From: Pseudoprimorskyibacter sp.
GTDB taxonomy: Bacteria > Pseudomonadota > Alphaproteobacteria > Rhodobacterales > Rhodobacteraceae
Assembly (NCBI GenBank): GCA_029251265.1
Contig: JAQXDR010000195.1
Coordinates: forward strand, 1 to 35,931
Direction: 5' to 3'
DNA length: 35,931 nucleotides
Shown here one piece after another: positions 8,117 to 15,784 of this stretch. The notes beneath the pieces are model-generated. The model did no database searches, had not been told where the DNA came from, and saw only the letters and a program-made list of their open reading frames with translations. The position numbers were made by a program, and so were the translations under genes. The first letter of the stretch is position 1. Every line of letters begins with the position of its first letter.

Positions 8117-9378
8117 AAGACGGACCCAATCAGTTCCAGCGTCGTCGCAAAGTCGATTTGCAAGCCCAGCTTGAGGCTGCCTCGCGGCCTGTCTGGCGCA
8201 TTCTGAATCGGGTTTTGTTGGGTCACGATGTCACCCAAGCACAGGGCACCACCTTGTTTCAGGCGCAAGGAGCAGACATCACCGCGATCTGTGCGACGGC
8301 AGACAGCCTGCGTCAGAAAGTGAATGAAGACCGCGTCAGTTTTGTCGTCAATCGCAACATCAATTTTACCAACGTGTGCTACATGGGCTGCCGGTTTTGC
8401 GGATTTGCGAAACGCAAGGAAGACGCCGCCGCAGAATGGCTCGAACCACATCAAGTTGCCGAGCGCGCCCAGCAGGCATGGGATCGTGGTGCGACCGAGG
8501 TCTGTATTCAGGGGGGGCTGCATCCGAAAATGCCTGCCACCACGTACCGCGACATTATACTGGCGATCAAAGCACGGTTGCCAGATATGCATATTCATGC
8601 GTTTTCCCCTTTCGAGGTCTGGTACGGCGCCACAAAAATGGGTCTCAGCTATCGCGATTTTTTGACAGATCTCAAGGAGTGTGGATTGGGCTCAATGCCC
8701 GGTACAGCCGCTGAGATTCTGGACACTGAGGTGCGTCAGAAACTGACCAAAAACAAGCTAAGCGCCGCACAGTGGGTCGAGATCATTCGCACAGCACATC
8801 AGGTTGGTATCCCGACAACAGCCACGATCATGTACGGACATGTAGACGGACCCACACATTGGGCCGCCCACATCGCGTTGTTGCGCGATATCCAACGCGA
8901 CACCGGCGGCTTTACAGAGCTTGTCCCGTTAAGCTTTGTGCACACGGAGTCACCCCTTTACACTCAGGACCCAAAAAACGTTCGCCCCGGGCCCACGTCT
9001 AACGAAGTGGATCTGATGCACGCCGTGTCGCGCATTATGCTGCACGGCTACATCGATAACATTCAAGTCAGCTGGACCAAGCTTGGCCCGGCCCATGCGC
9101 AAGATATGTTATTTCGCGGCGTGAATGATCTGGGCGGCACTTTAATGAATGAAAGCATCTCGCGCAGCGCAGGTGCAGATCACGGTCAGGAGATTACCGC
9201 GCTAGAGCTGTGCCAGATCATCCGGGCGGCCGGAAGGATTCCGGTGCGCCGGAACACAACCTACAAAGTCATCGATGTCTATGATGATCATGATCCGGCG
9301 CCTTTGGCCCCTTTGGTTGCCCGTCAGAACAAAGATCCGTTGGATTTTTTGCGTATGTTTCCCGAGGCTTCCGCATGA
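8113..9378 (+). CDS. cofH: FO synthase, subunit CofH
   Basis: A 421-aa radical-SAM enzyme that adds a tyrosine-derived radical to 5-amino-6-ribitylaminouracil, the first step of FO synthesis. Numbered from the ATG at 8113, the cluster motif is C89-x3-C93-x2-C96 (NVCYMGCRFCGFAK). CIQGGLHP, HAFSPFEV, GLGSMPGTAAEIL, TATIMYGHV and LGGTLMNESISRSAGA follow, all CofH signatures shared with MqnE/MqnC-type relatives. The frame is open to 7978 inside cofG. The 8113 ATG is chosen because it overlaps the cofG stop and has GGAGG eight bases upstream. MqnC/MqnE (futalosine route) is the main alternative, but the neighbours fix the role as F420 synthesis. Confidence 0.95.
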   Translation: MKDGPNQFQRRRKVDLQAQLEAASRPVWRILNRVLLGHDVTQAQGTTLFQAQGADITAICATADSLRQKVNEDRVSFVVNRNINFTNVCYMGCRFCGFAKRKEDAAAEWLEPHQVAERAQQAWDRGATEVCIQGGLHPKMPATTYRDIILAIKARLPDMHIHAFSPFEVWYGATKMGLSYRDFLTDLKECGLGSMPGTAAEILDTEVRQKLTKNKLSAAQWVEIIRTAHQVGIPTTATIMYGHVDGPTHWAAHIALLRDIQRDTGGFTELVPLSFVHTESPLYTQDPKNVRPGPTSNEVDLMHAVSRIMLHGYIDNIQVSWTKLGPAHAQDMLFRGVNDLGGTLMNESISRSAGADHGQEITALELCQIIRAAGRIPVRRNTTYKVIDVYDDHDPAPLAPLVARQNKDPLDFLRMFPEASA

Positions 9379-10331
9379 CTGCCCTAAGGGTGACATTGCT
9401 TGCCGGAGGCGTCGGCGGTGCAAAAATGGCCGAAGGCTTTGCCAACCTGCCCAATGTGGCGTTGACCGTGATTGGAAATATCGCGGATGATCAGGACTTT
9501 CACGGATTATGGGTGTCTCCGGACATCGACACCATGCTGTATACCTTATCAGGTCGTATAAATCGCGATCAGGGCTGGGGGGTTGCAGACGAAGGGCGCC
9601 GTGCACTCGATACTTTGGCAGAGCTGGGCGCAGACACATGGATGTTTTTGGGTGATCGTGACTTTGGCCTGCACATCTATCGGACAGAACGGTTAGGGCA
9701 AGGGCACCGCCCCACTGACATCACATTGGACATAGCAAAACAGTTTGGGATCAAATCACGCATTTTGCTCCCAACGGATGAAAAGGTGCAAACGCAGGTT
9801 TGCACAGAACAGGGATGGCTCAGTTTTCAGGACTATTTCGTTCGCTTGCGCTGTGAACCTTCTGTCAGCGCTCTTCATTTTGAAGGCATCGATGCTGCCA
9901 AGCCCACACAAGAAACTTTGAACGCAATAAAGGACGCCGATTTGATTGTCATCGCACCGTCCAACCCGTTGGTCAGCATCGCCCCAATCCTCGAGATTGA
10001 GGGGATCGTAGAGGCGATGCGGGCGGCAAGTGCGCCGGTTTACGCAGTATCGCCCTTGATCGCGGGTAAGGTAGTCAAAGGTCCGGCTGATCGCATGATG
10101 GCCTCGTTGGGGCTGCGCCCCAACGCCTTGGGTGTGGCCGAACATTATGCTGGAATTTTGGATATTTTTGTCGCAGATCGCGCAGACAGCAGCTTTGCGA
10201 CGCAGATCAAAGATGTTGGGATGCGTCCAGTCTTTACAGATATTCTTATGTCTGATCTCGCGGCAAAAACACGGCTCGCAGGCGATGTAATTCAGATGTT
10301 TGTCTCCGAAACCAAAAGGGTATCGATGTGA
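9375..10331 (+). CDS. cofD: 2-phospho-L-lactate (or phosphoenolpyruvate) transferase CofD
   Basis: A 318-aa transferase that joins the guanylylated three-carbon phospho-acid made by CofC to FO, giving F420-0 or its dehydro form. The N-terminal nucleotide/phosphate loop GGVGGAK (residues 11-17) and GNIADD (34-39) are family hallmarks. So are the GDRDFGLHIYRTERLGQG stretch near residue 95 and APSNPLVSIAPIL in the C-terminal half. It overlaps cofH by 4 bp (ATGA), and its stop overlaps the GTG start of cofC. Which phospho-acid it uses (2-phospholactate, PEP or 3-phosphoglycerate) cannot be read from the sequence by eye. Confidence 0.95.
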   Translation: MTALRVTLLAGGVGGAKMAEGFANLPNVALTVIGNIADDQDFHGLWVSPDIDTMLYTLSGRINRDQGWGVADEGRRALDTLAELGADTWMFLGDRDFGLHIYRTERLGQGHRPTDITLDIAKQFGIKSRILLPTDEKVQTQVCTEQGWLSFQDYFVRLRCEPSVSALHFEGIDAAKPTQETLNAIKDADLIVIAPSNPLVSIAPILEIEGIVEAMRAASAPVYAVSPLIAGKVVKGPADRMMASLGLRPNALGVAEHYAGILDIFVADRADSSFATQIKDVGMRPVFTDILMSDLAAKTRLAGDVIQMFVSETKRVSM

Positions 10332-10951
10332 CTGCGCGCACTCTTATTGCTGTCCCAGTAAAGGATCCAAGCGTTGCCAAGGTGAGGCTCGCTTCTGACC
10401 TGAGCAAACCGGCTCGAAGCCGTCTTGCAAGCGTTATGCTGCGCCGCACGCTTGTATTCCTTGCCCCGGGTATACGTGCAGGCTGGGATCTTGCCGTCGT
10501 AACAAGTAGCACACAAGTTGCGCGCGTGGCACAGGCCATGGGGGTTAATGTTATTCGCGAACAGTGTGCAGCCGGTCTGAATTCAGCCGGAGACGAAGCT
10601 ATCGACTGGGCAGACAGAGCGGGATACGAGCGCTTGGCCCTGATACCATCCGATCTAATAGATCCCATTGCAGAGGACTTGGCACGGCTACTTGCCAGCA
10701 ATACGCAAGTAACTATTTGTCCCGCTCATGATGGGGGCACCAATGCGTTGGTCGTCACATTGCCCTATTCTGCAGGGCTTTTTTACGGTCCCAATTCGGC
10801 GCAACTGCATTACGACGCTGCAAAAGCAGCAGGTCTTACACCGTCATTTTGTTATGCAAAAAGCTTTCAGTATGATCTTGATACCGCCGCGCAACTGGGC
10901 CCTGCGATACGAGAATATCCAGACCTTGCCCAAGCTATCCGGGACAACTGA
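10328..10951 (+). CDS. cofC: Phospholactate/PEP guanylyltransferase CofC
   Basis: A 207-aa nucleotidyltransferase (GT-A-like fold) that activates the three-carbon phospho-acid with GTP for CofD. The N-terminal AVPVKDPSVAKVRL matches the family's nucleotide-binding VPVK-x-AK-x-RL signature. HDGGTNALVV and YGPNSAQLH match the conserved GGGTNAL and FGPGS elements. The GTG start at 10328 overlaps the cofD stop (GTGA), with only a weak AAAAGGG upstream, suggesting dependence on translation of cofD. The known substrate forms in different lineages are 2-phospholactate, PEP and 3-phosphoglycerate, and the choice here is open. cofE starts 2 bp after the stop. Confidence 0.9.
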   Translation: MTARTLIAVPVKDPSVAKVRLASDLSKPARSRLASVMLRRTLVFLAPGIRAGWDLAVVTSSTQVARVAQAMGVNVIREQCAAGLNSAGDEAIDWADRAGYERLALIPSDLIDPIAEDLARLLASNTQVTICPAHDGGTNALVVTLPYSAGLFYGPNSAQLHYDAAKAAGLTPSFCYAKSFQYDLDTAAQLGPAIREYPDLAQAIRDN

Positions 10952-10953
10952 AG

Positions 10954-11715
10954 ATGGTCACCTTAGATGCACTCCGTGACCTGCCCTCCATCCATCCCGG
11001 CGATGATCTAGCGGACATAATTGGGGATGCTCTGCGCGATGCAGGTGGCGTTCAGGCAGGCGATATTTTGTGCCTAGCACATAAAATTGTGTCCAAAGCT
11101 GAAGGCAACGTCATCGATTTGGCAACAATAAAACCCGGCGCCGAGGCCCTGCGCATCGCCGCTGAGCTGAACAAAAACCCTTCCAAGGTCGAGGTTGTTC
11201 TGTCCCAGTCAACCCGCGTGGTGCGCGCGTTCAAACGACCCACGCAAAACGAAGGAACCTTGATCTGCGAACACCGTCTGGGCTTTATCTCGGCCAATGC
11301 GGCTGTCGATGAAAGCAATACATCCGACGGCACCGTAATTACCTTGCCAGACGATCCCGATGCCAGCGCGCGCACCATTGGCAAAGCCCTAGAAACCCGC
11401 TTTGGCGTTCCCTTGGGTGTGGTCATTACCGACACCTTTGGGCGGCCCTGGAGGCTTGGTCAGGTCAATGTGGCCATAGGGTTGTATCGTGTTCCCGCTA
11501 AAACGTCCGAAATTGGCGGTGTCGATGCATGGGGGCGCCCTTTGTCAGTCACAGAGCCTGCGTTATCAGATGAAATTGCAGCCGCCACCGGGCTTGTTGT
11601 GCGCAAAGCAGCACGTACGCCCCTTGTGCGTCTGCGGGGACTGGAATGGACTGCGTCCGACACCACAAGCGCAAGAGACATCCTGCGCGCTACCAAAGAG
11701 GATATGTTTCGATGA
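10954..11715 (+). CDS. cofE: Coenzyme F420-0:L-glutamate ligase CofE
   Basis: A 253-aa single-domain GTP-dependent ligase that adds the gamma-linked glutamate tail to F420-0. Signatures are HKIVSKAEG near residue 43, [13 protein letters not shown] near 110, [19 protein letters not shown] near 158-176 and [10 protein letters not shown]. The length equals archaeal CofE and the N-terminal domain of actinobacterial FbiB. The C-terminal flavin-reductase domain of FbiB, which reduces dehydro-F420-0 in the PEP route, is missing here. If PEP is the precursor, a separate reductase is needed. The start follows cofC by 2 bp, and the stop overlaps npdG (ATGA). Confidence 0.94.
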   Translation: MVTLDALRDLPSIHPGDDLADIIGDALRDAGGVQAGDILCLAHKIVSKAEGNVIDLATIKPGAEALRIAAELNKNPSKVEVVLSQSTRVVRAFKRPTQNEGTLICEHRLGFISANAAVDESNTSDGTVITLPDDPDASARTIGKALETRFGVPLGVVITDTFGRPWRLGQVNVAIGLYRVPAKTSEIGGVDAWGRPLSVTEPALSDEIAAATGLVVRKAARTPLVRLRGLEWTASDTTSARDILRATKEDMFR

Positions 11716-12383
11716 CCGTGGCCATTATCGGGGGCACCGGCCCCCAAGGACGTGGGCTTGCCCTGCGATTTGCTTTAGCTGGCATACCGATTGCGATCGG
11801 TTCACGCGACGCGGCTCGTGCGGCCGACGTCGCGGCCGATCTTGCGGCAAAGCTTCCCGATGGCAGTGCAGCCATCACCGGACATGACAATGCCGGCGCT
11901 GTCGCCGCTGCTGACGAAATGGTGATACTCGCAGTGCCGTGGTCGGGGCATAATGCAACTTTGACAGACATTGCATCGGGTCTGAAGGATAAAATTCTTG
12001 TCGATATTGTCGTCCCGCTGAAAGAGGGTGACCCCAAAAAGGTGGACATGCCGCCCGAGGGGTCCGCGACCGAAGCTGCACAGGCTCTGCTTGGCCCCGA
12101 TATCTCGGTTATGGGGGCTTTGCATAACGTCTCTGCACATACGTTGAATGACCTGCAGGCCGACATCAATTGCGATATCTTGGTCTGCGGAAACGGCTTG
12201 GCCGCTCGTAAAAAGGTAATGGCCCTGATCGAACATCTAGGGGTCAAAGCCTTCAATGCAGGCGACGCAGAGGCCGCCCGCTGCATCGAGGCGCTGACCC
12301 CAATCCTGATACGCATAAACATGTCCAAGGCCGTGCCGTTCACCCATGCCGGCATTCACATCTGGCCCCCCAAAAAACACTGA
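11712..12383 (+). CDS. npdG: F420-dependent NADP+ oxidoreductase
   Basis: A 223-aa Rossmann protein exchanging hydride between F420 and NADP(H). The N-terminal [19 protein letters not shown] with IGSRD near residue 30 is the NADP-binding signature of the Fno/NpdG family, and the central [13 protein letters not shown] is also typical. It links the F420 pool to the cell's NADPH pool. In a heterotroph lacking other F420 reducers in view, it most likely makes F420H2 from NADPH (inference). The frame extends upstream to 11646, but the ATG at 11712 overlaps the cofE stop and gives the correct Rossmann N-terminus. The LLM oxidoreductase gene follows after 17 bp. Confidence 0.93.
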   Translation: MTVAIIGGTGPQGRGLALRFALAGIPIAIGSRDAARAADVAADLAAKLPDGSAAITGHDNAGAVAAADEMVILAVPWSGHNATLTDIASGLKDKILVDIVVPLKEGDPKKVDMPPEGSATEAAQALLGPDISVMGALHNVSAHTLNDLQADINCDILVCGNGLAARKKVMALIEHLGVKAFNAGDAEAARCIEALTPILIRINMSKAVPFTHAGIHIWPPKKH

Positions 12384-12400
12384 AGACAGGGAGTAAAAAA

Positions 12401-13402
12401 ATGGAATTTGGCATCACTTTCAAAGGCTTCATGGAACCTGCGCGCGCGCGCAAGCTGGTCGCACAGGCCGAAGAGGCAGGCTTCACATACTGCTGGTTCT
12501 ATGACAGTCATATCCTTTGGCGCGAAAGCTATCCCGCCATGGCGATGTGTATGGAGCATACCAAAAACATGCGCTTTGGACCATGTGTCACAAACCCCAA
12601 TACCCGCGAATGGTCAGCAGCGGCATCTCTTTTCGGATCGCTCGCGGCGCAATCGGGCGGCCGGTTCGACATTGGTGTGGGCCGCGGAGACAGCGCGGTC
12701 CGTGTCATGGGACGCAAACCCGCGCGTCTTGCCGTGATGGACGAGTTCATCGATGTGGTCAAAGCGCTTGTTCGTGGAGAAGAGCAGCAATACGGCGATG
12801 TCCCCAATCCAATTCAGTTTCCATGGGCCACGGGGTACGAGCTGCCTGTTTGGGTTGCGGCCTATGGGCCCAAGGCACTGGACAGTGCGGGGCGAAAAGG
12901 GGACGGTCTGATCCTACAGATCGCCGAGCCTGCAATCTGTAAGTGGCTGGGCAGTCAGGCAATTGAAGCTGGCGAGAAGGCAGGGCGTGATATGTCAAAC
13001 TATCGTATCATGGCCGCAGCCCCTGCCTATTTTGGTGACATGGACAGCTGCCGCGAGGCGACCCGATGGTTCCCGGCCATGGTCGGAAATCATGTTGCTG
13101 ATATCGTTGAAAAATATGGAACGCAAAGATCTGATATCCCCGAGAGCCTGACAGCCTATGTCAAGGATCGCAAAGGCTACGATTACTCGAAACATGGTCA
13201 AAGCGATAACGCGTACCTCGACTTTATTACCGATGATATCATTGACAGTTTTGCCGTCCTCGGAACCCCGGATGATCACATTTCCAAGCTTAAAACATTG
13301 GAAGCCTCGGGCATAACCCAGTTCAACATCTACCTCGACAACGGCGATGAAGAAAACATAATCGCTGAATATGGCCGCACCGTTATCCCAGCGCTGTCCT
13401 AG
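12401..13402 (+). CDS. F420-dependent LLM-class oxidoreductase (substrate unknown)
   Basis: A 333-aa luciferase-like TIM-barrel enzyme. The N-terminal MEFGITFKGF, FYDSHILWRES, RFGPCVTNP, GGRFDIGVGRGDSAVRVMG and VWVAAYGPKALDSAGRKGDG match, from memory, the TIGR03842/CPS_4043-type family. Those proteins resemble methylene-H4MPT reductase and occur in actinobacteria and proteobacteria with no assigned reaction, often as the only such F420 enzyme in a proteobacterium. The ribosome site AGGGAG lies seven bases before the ATG. It follows npdG by 17 bp, so it is expressed with the genes that make and reduce its cofactor and is probably the reason the cofactor is made. The pyrimidine-type genes downstream suggest an ene-reductase role on a pyrimidine-like ring (inference). 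A flavin-dependent LLM monooxygenase is the alternative. Confidence 0.88.
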   Translation: MEFGITFKGFMEPARARKLVAQAEEAGFTYCWFYDSHILWRESYPAMAMCMEHTKNMRFGPCVTNPNTREWSAAASLFGSLAAQSGGRFDIGVGRGDSAVRVMGRKPARLAVMDEFIDVVKALVRGEEQQYGDVPNPIQFPWATGYELPVWVAAYGPKALDSAGRKGDGLILQIAEPAICKWLGSQAIEAGEKAGRDMSNYRIMAAAPAYFGDMDSCREATRWFPAMVGNHVADIVEKYGTQRSDIPESLTAYVKDRKGYDYSKHGQSDNAYLDFITDDIIDSFAVLGTPDDHISKLKTLEASGITQFNIYLDNGDEENIIAEYGRTVIPALS

Positions 13403-13432
13403 GACTTGCCAGTGCCATTTAAACGATAGACC

Positions 13433-13481
13433 CGGGGCAGATTCCCCGACACTTAAAAAGGCTCCGGGCACTTGCCCGGAG
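13433..13481 (+). terminator. Tandem hairpins after the F420/LLM operon
   Basis: There are two GC-rich hairpins: CGGGG-CAGATT-CCCCG (13433-13448) and CTCCGGGC-ACTT-GCCCGGAG (13462-13481, 8-bp stem). No T-run follows the second, so it may be a leaky or Rho-assisted terminator. It may also lower read-through into the regulator gene starting 12 bp later. Confidence 0.5.
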
Positions 13482-13493
13482 TGCTCCCGGTAT

Positions 13494-14126
13494 ATGACCC
13501 AAATAGACGATGCACCCAGAAAAGCCTCGCGTATCCAACGAGAGCGGCAGGAACAAATTTTTCAAGCAGCTTTGGACGTATTTTCAACCCACGGGTTTCG
13601 CGGCGCATCTATCAACCAAATTGCAGCCCAAGCCGGCATGTCTACGCCCAGCCTGCTCTATTATTTCAACGATAAACAAGCACTGTACCGCGCCATCTTA
13701 AGGCGCACCATCGAACTTTGGCTGGGTCCGTTACATGCTCTTAACGAGACAAGCGGTGACCCTGTCGAAGAGATTTGCGCCTACATCCAGCGAAAAATTG
13801 ATATGTCCCGCAATTTTCCACGCGAAAGCCGACTTTTCGCCGCCGAAATTCTTATGGGCATTCCACACGCGCAGGACGCCGTTTTCGAACCCCTGCGTGA
13901 CACATTTCACATTAAAATTTCGCTGATCGATCGGTGGGTAAATGCAGGCCGGATAAGCCAACAAGATCCCCATCACCTGATGTATTCAATCTGGGCCACA
14001 ACCCAGCATTATGCCGATTTTGAAGCGCAGATTGCTGGGTTGTCTCCAAATAGACTACCAACGCTTTGGGAAGATGCAGATGCATTTCTCGTACCGATGT
14101 ACCGTAAATTGCTGACGCCAACATGA
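13494..14126 (+). CDS. TetR-family regulator, RutR-like
   Basis: A 210-aa repressor-type regulator. The N-terminal helix-turn-helix (residues about 15-65: AALDVFSTHGFRGASINQIA then GMSTPSLLYYFNDKQALYRAIL) is standard TetR. The ligand domain resembles E. coli RutR, the uracil/thymine-responsive regulator, as I remember it: SRLFAAEILMG near residue 120 and HLMYSIWATTQHYADF near 165 match RutR's SRLFCMEMLAG and HLIFMIWASTQHYADF. The frame is open back into the LLM gene, but the ATG at 13494 gives a normal TetR N-terminus. The ribosome site is weak. The stop overlaps the EamA transporter start (ATGA). Inference: it responds to a pyrimidine or related ring compound and controls this locus. Confidence 0.88.
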   Translation: MTQIDDAPRKASRIQRERQEQIFQAALDVFSTHGFRGASINQIAAQAGMSTPSLLYYFNDKQALYRAILRRTIELWLGPLHALNETSGDPVEEICAYIQRKIDMSRNFPRESRLFAAEILMGIPHAQDAVFEPLRDTFHIKISLIDRWVNAGRISQQDPHHLMYSIWATTQHYADFEAQIAGLSPNRLPTLWEDADAFLVPMYRKLLTPT

Positions 14127-15010
14127 TCCTTGACCGTGAAGCCCAAGGACATGCGGCTATGCTGGCCTTTTCTGCATTGGTTTCTTTTTCATTCAGCTTT
14201 GGCCATTTAATCGCAGCCGAAATTTCCGCGGGCGTGTTGACTGCTGTCCGTTTTGCCATTGCCCTTGTCGTTATGGTCGGTCTGGCAGTGGTTTTACGTC
14301 AGCCGCTCGCGCCACTTTTCCACCGAGCATGGCGGTGGATGATCTTGGGTGGGCTTATGGCCATCTATTTCATTACAATGTTCGAAGCACTGCAAATCAC
14401 ATCACCGGTCGCGACGGCTGCTGTCTTTACGCTTACGCCATTCATAGCGGCAAGTTTGGGGTGGCTTATCCTAAGACAACCCACCAGTCCTGGGACGCTT
14501 TCAATATTGGGGCTGGGGGGCGTTGGGTCTCTTTGGGTGATTTTTCGCGCCGATATCGACCGGGTATTGGCCTTTGATATTGGCCCGGGCGAAGCGATAT
14601 TTATGCTCGGCGCTGTGTGCCACGCGGCCGTTCCTGCAGTTTCGCGTCGGCTGAGTGATGGCGCCACGACATTTCAGGTCGCCACCGGATCGGTCGCCGG
14701 AGCGCTTGTTGTAACGTCAATTTACAGCCTTCCTGACCTGCTTGAAACCGACTTTTCCGCCTTGCGGCCCTTGGTTTGGGTTGTTGCTTTGTACCTTGGC
14801 GTAATAACCACGGCTTTGACCTTTTTCCTGTTGCAGTTCGCCGTGCCGCGATTAGGGCCGGGCAAACTTATGGCCTACACCTATCTCGTACCATGTTGGG
14901 TTGTCTTGCAAGGACTGCCCCTCGGGCAGACAGAACCGATCATTGTTTATGGTGGCGTAGGGCTAACCTTGTGCGCCATGGTCTTATTGCTACGCACAAA
15001 GGCCAGCTAG
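14123..15010 (+). CDS. EamA/DMT-superfamily transporter
   Basis: A 295-aa integral membrane protein with about ten hydrophobic segments arranged as two EamA repeats. The first runs roughly over residues 10-120 and the second over 145-290. Examples are LTAVRFAIALVVMVGLAVVL, AVFTLTPFIAASLGWLIL and LGPGKLMAYTYLVPCWVVL. Such proteins are usually metabolite exporters driven by ion gradients, and the substrate cannot be read. It is translationally coupled to the RutR-like gene before it, so it probably moves the compound, or a product of the compound, that the regulator senses. Its TAG stop shares the palindrome CTAG with the stop of the convergent second TetR gene. Confidence 0.88.
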   Translation: MILDREAQGHAAMLAFSALVSFSFSFGHLIAAEISAGVLTAVRFAIALVVMVGLAVVLRQPLAPLFHRAWRWMILGGLMAIYFITMFEALQITSPVATAAVFTLTPFIAASLGWLILRQPTSPGTLSILGLGGVGSLWVIFRADIDRVLAFDIGPGEAIFMLGAVCHAAVPAVSRRLSDGATTFQVATGSVAGALVVTSIYSLPDLLETDFSALRPLVWVVALYLGVITTALTFFLLQFAVPRLGPGKLMAYTYLVPCWVVLQGLPLGQTEPIIVYGGVGLTLCAMVLLLRTKAS

Positions 15011-15630
15011 GCAATCACGCCACGCAAGAGGATCTCTTTGACAGACTTTTTTGTCTCCAGCCACTGCGGATCAGATAAGGCTTTGCTTTTGTTCAGCGTT
15101 TGAATTTGATGCGTAAAGTCGGCGTAATGCTGGGTCGTCGCCCAAATCGCGTAGAGCAAATGCCGCGCCGAAATCGGGCGCATCAACCCCCGTGCGATCC
15201 AACCGTCAATAATTGCAATTCGGTCGTCCGTCCATCGGCGCAGTTCGCCCTCAAGATAATCCTGAACGATGGGCGCACGCTGAATTATTTCGTTGGCCCA
15301 GACTTTGGATCCATTGGGCCGCGCGCGCGCGAGCTCTAGCTTGGTGTCTATATAACTGCCCAGAGCATCATAGGGCATTGCATCTGGCTGCAGTGAATCC
15401 GCCGCTGCGCGCCAGACGTTAAAAATGTCCTCGACCACCCGACGGTATAGCGTTTCCTTTGTTTCAAAATAATAGACCACATTCGATTTGGGCAGTCCTG
15501 CGACCCCAGCTATCCGTCCAAAAGACGCTCCGGCATATCCATAATCAGCAAAAACCTGCTCTGCGGCAATAAGAATCCGGTGCATCATTTCCTGACGCTG
15601 GCGTGATTGTACGCCCTGATGAGCCCGCAT
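15007..15630 (-). CDS. TetR-family regulator, RutR-like (second copy)
   Basis: A 207-aa TetR regulator. The helix-turn-helix lies at residues about 20-65 (AAEQVFADYGYAGASFGRIA, then GLPKSNVVYYFETKETLYRRVV). The ligand domain contains HLLYAIWATTQHYADFTHQI near residue 165, the same RutR-like signature as the regulator at 13494. The two are clearly diverged, so they are not a recent duplication. The ATG at 15630 has AGGG six bases upstream. It is transcribed away from the N-carbamoyl hydrolase gene, the classic arrangement for a local regulator controlling a divergent catabolic operon and itself. The stop codon overlaps the EamA gene stop in opposite orientation. Confidence 0.88.
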   Translation of the reverse strand: MRAHQGVQSRQRQEMMHRILIAAEQVFADYGYAGASFGRIAGVAGLPKSNVVYYFETKETLYRRVVEDIFNVWRAAADSLQPDAMPYDALGSYIDTKLELARARPNGSKVWANEIIQRAPIVQDYLEGELRRWTDDRIAIIDGWIARGLMRPISARHLLYAIWATTQHYADFTHQIQTLNKSKALSDPQWLETKKSVKEILLRGVIA

Positions 15631-15784
15631 TAACCCTGCCTTTGATGCTAAAGTTTTGATGTCTTGCCGCCAAGCATAGCATTTCGTGTCCGATTTGTCA
15701 GAAAAACCTTGACCGATCGTGCAGAACTTCTCAGCATCAAGTCAAAGAAGACGGCAACGTCTGGTGAATTGCACGGGGATAATA
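15631..15784. promoter_or_regulatory. Divergent control region between tetR and the hydantoinase operon
   Basis: This 154-bp spacer must carry both promoters. It contains TTGACC (15709-15714), which equals one half of the E. coli RutR site (TTGACCA-nn-TGGTCAA) and could also be a -35 box. It overlaps a quasi-palindrome TGACCGATCGTGCA (15710-15723, 10 of 14 positions symmetric). A GTCA...TGAC pair spans 15698-15713. No convincing -10 box was found. Operator role is inference. Confidence 0.4.

Noticed and set aside
8026-8598. 190-codon open frame on the minus strand opposite cofG/cofH
   Set aside because: It is antisense to a well-supported gene pair, with no recognisable domain and Cys/Arg-rich shadow composition.
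11690-12355. 221-codon minus-strand frame opposite npdG
   Set aside because: Ala/Ser/Arg-rich mirror of the npdG coding frame, with no domain and no ribosome site.
13494-15630. The two TetR genes as a recent tandem duplication
   Set aside because: They share only family-level motifs, differ in most positions and lie in opposite orientation around a transporter gene.
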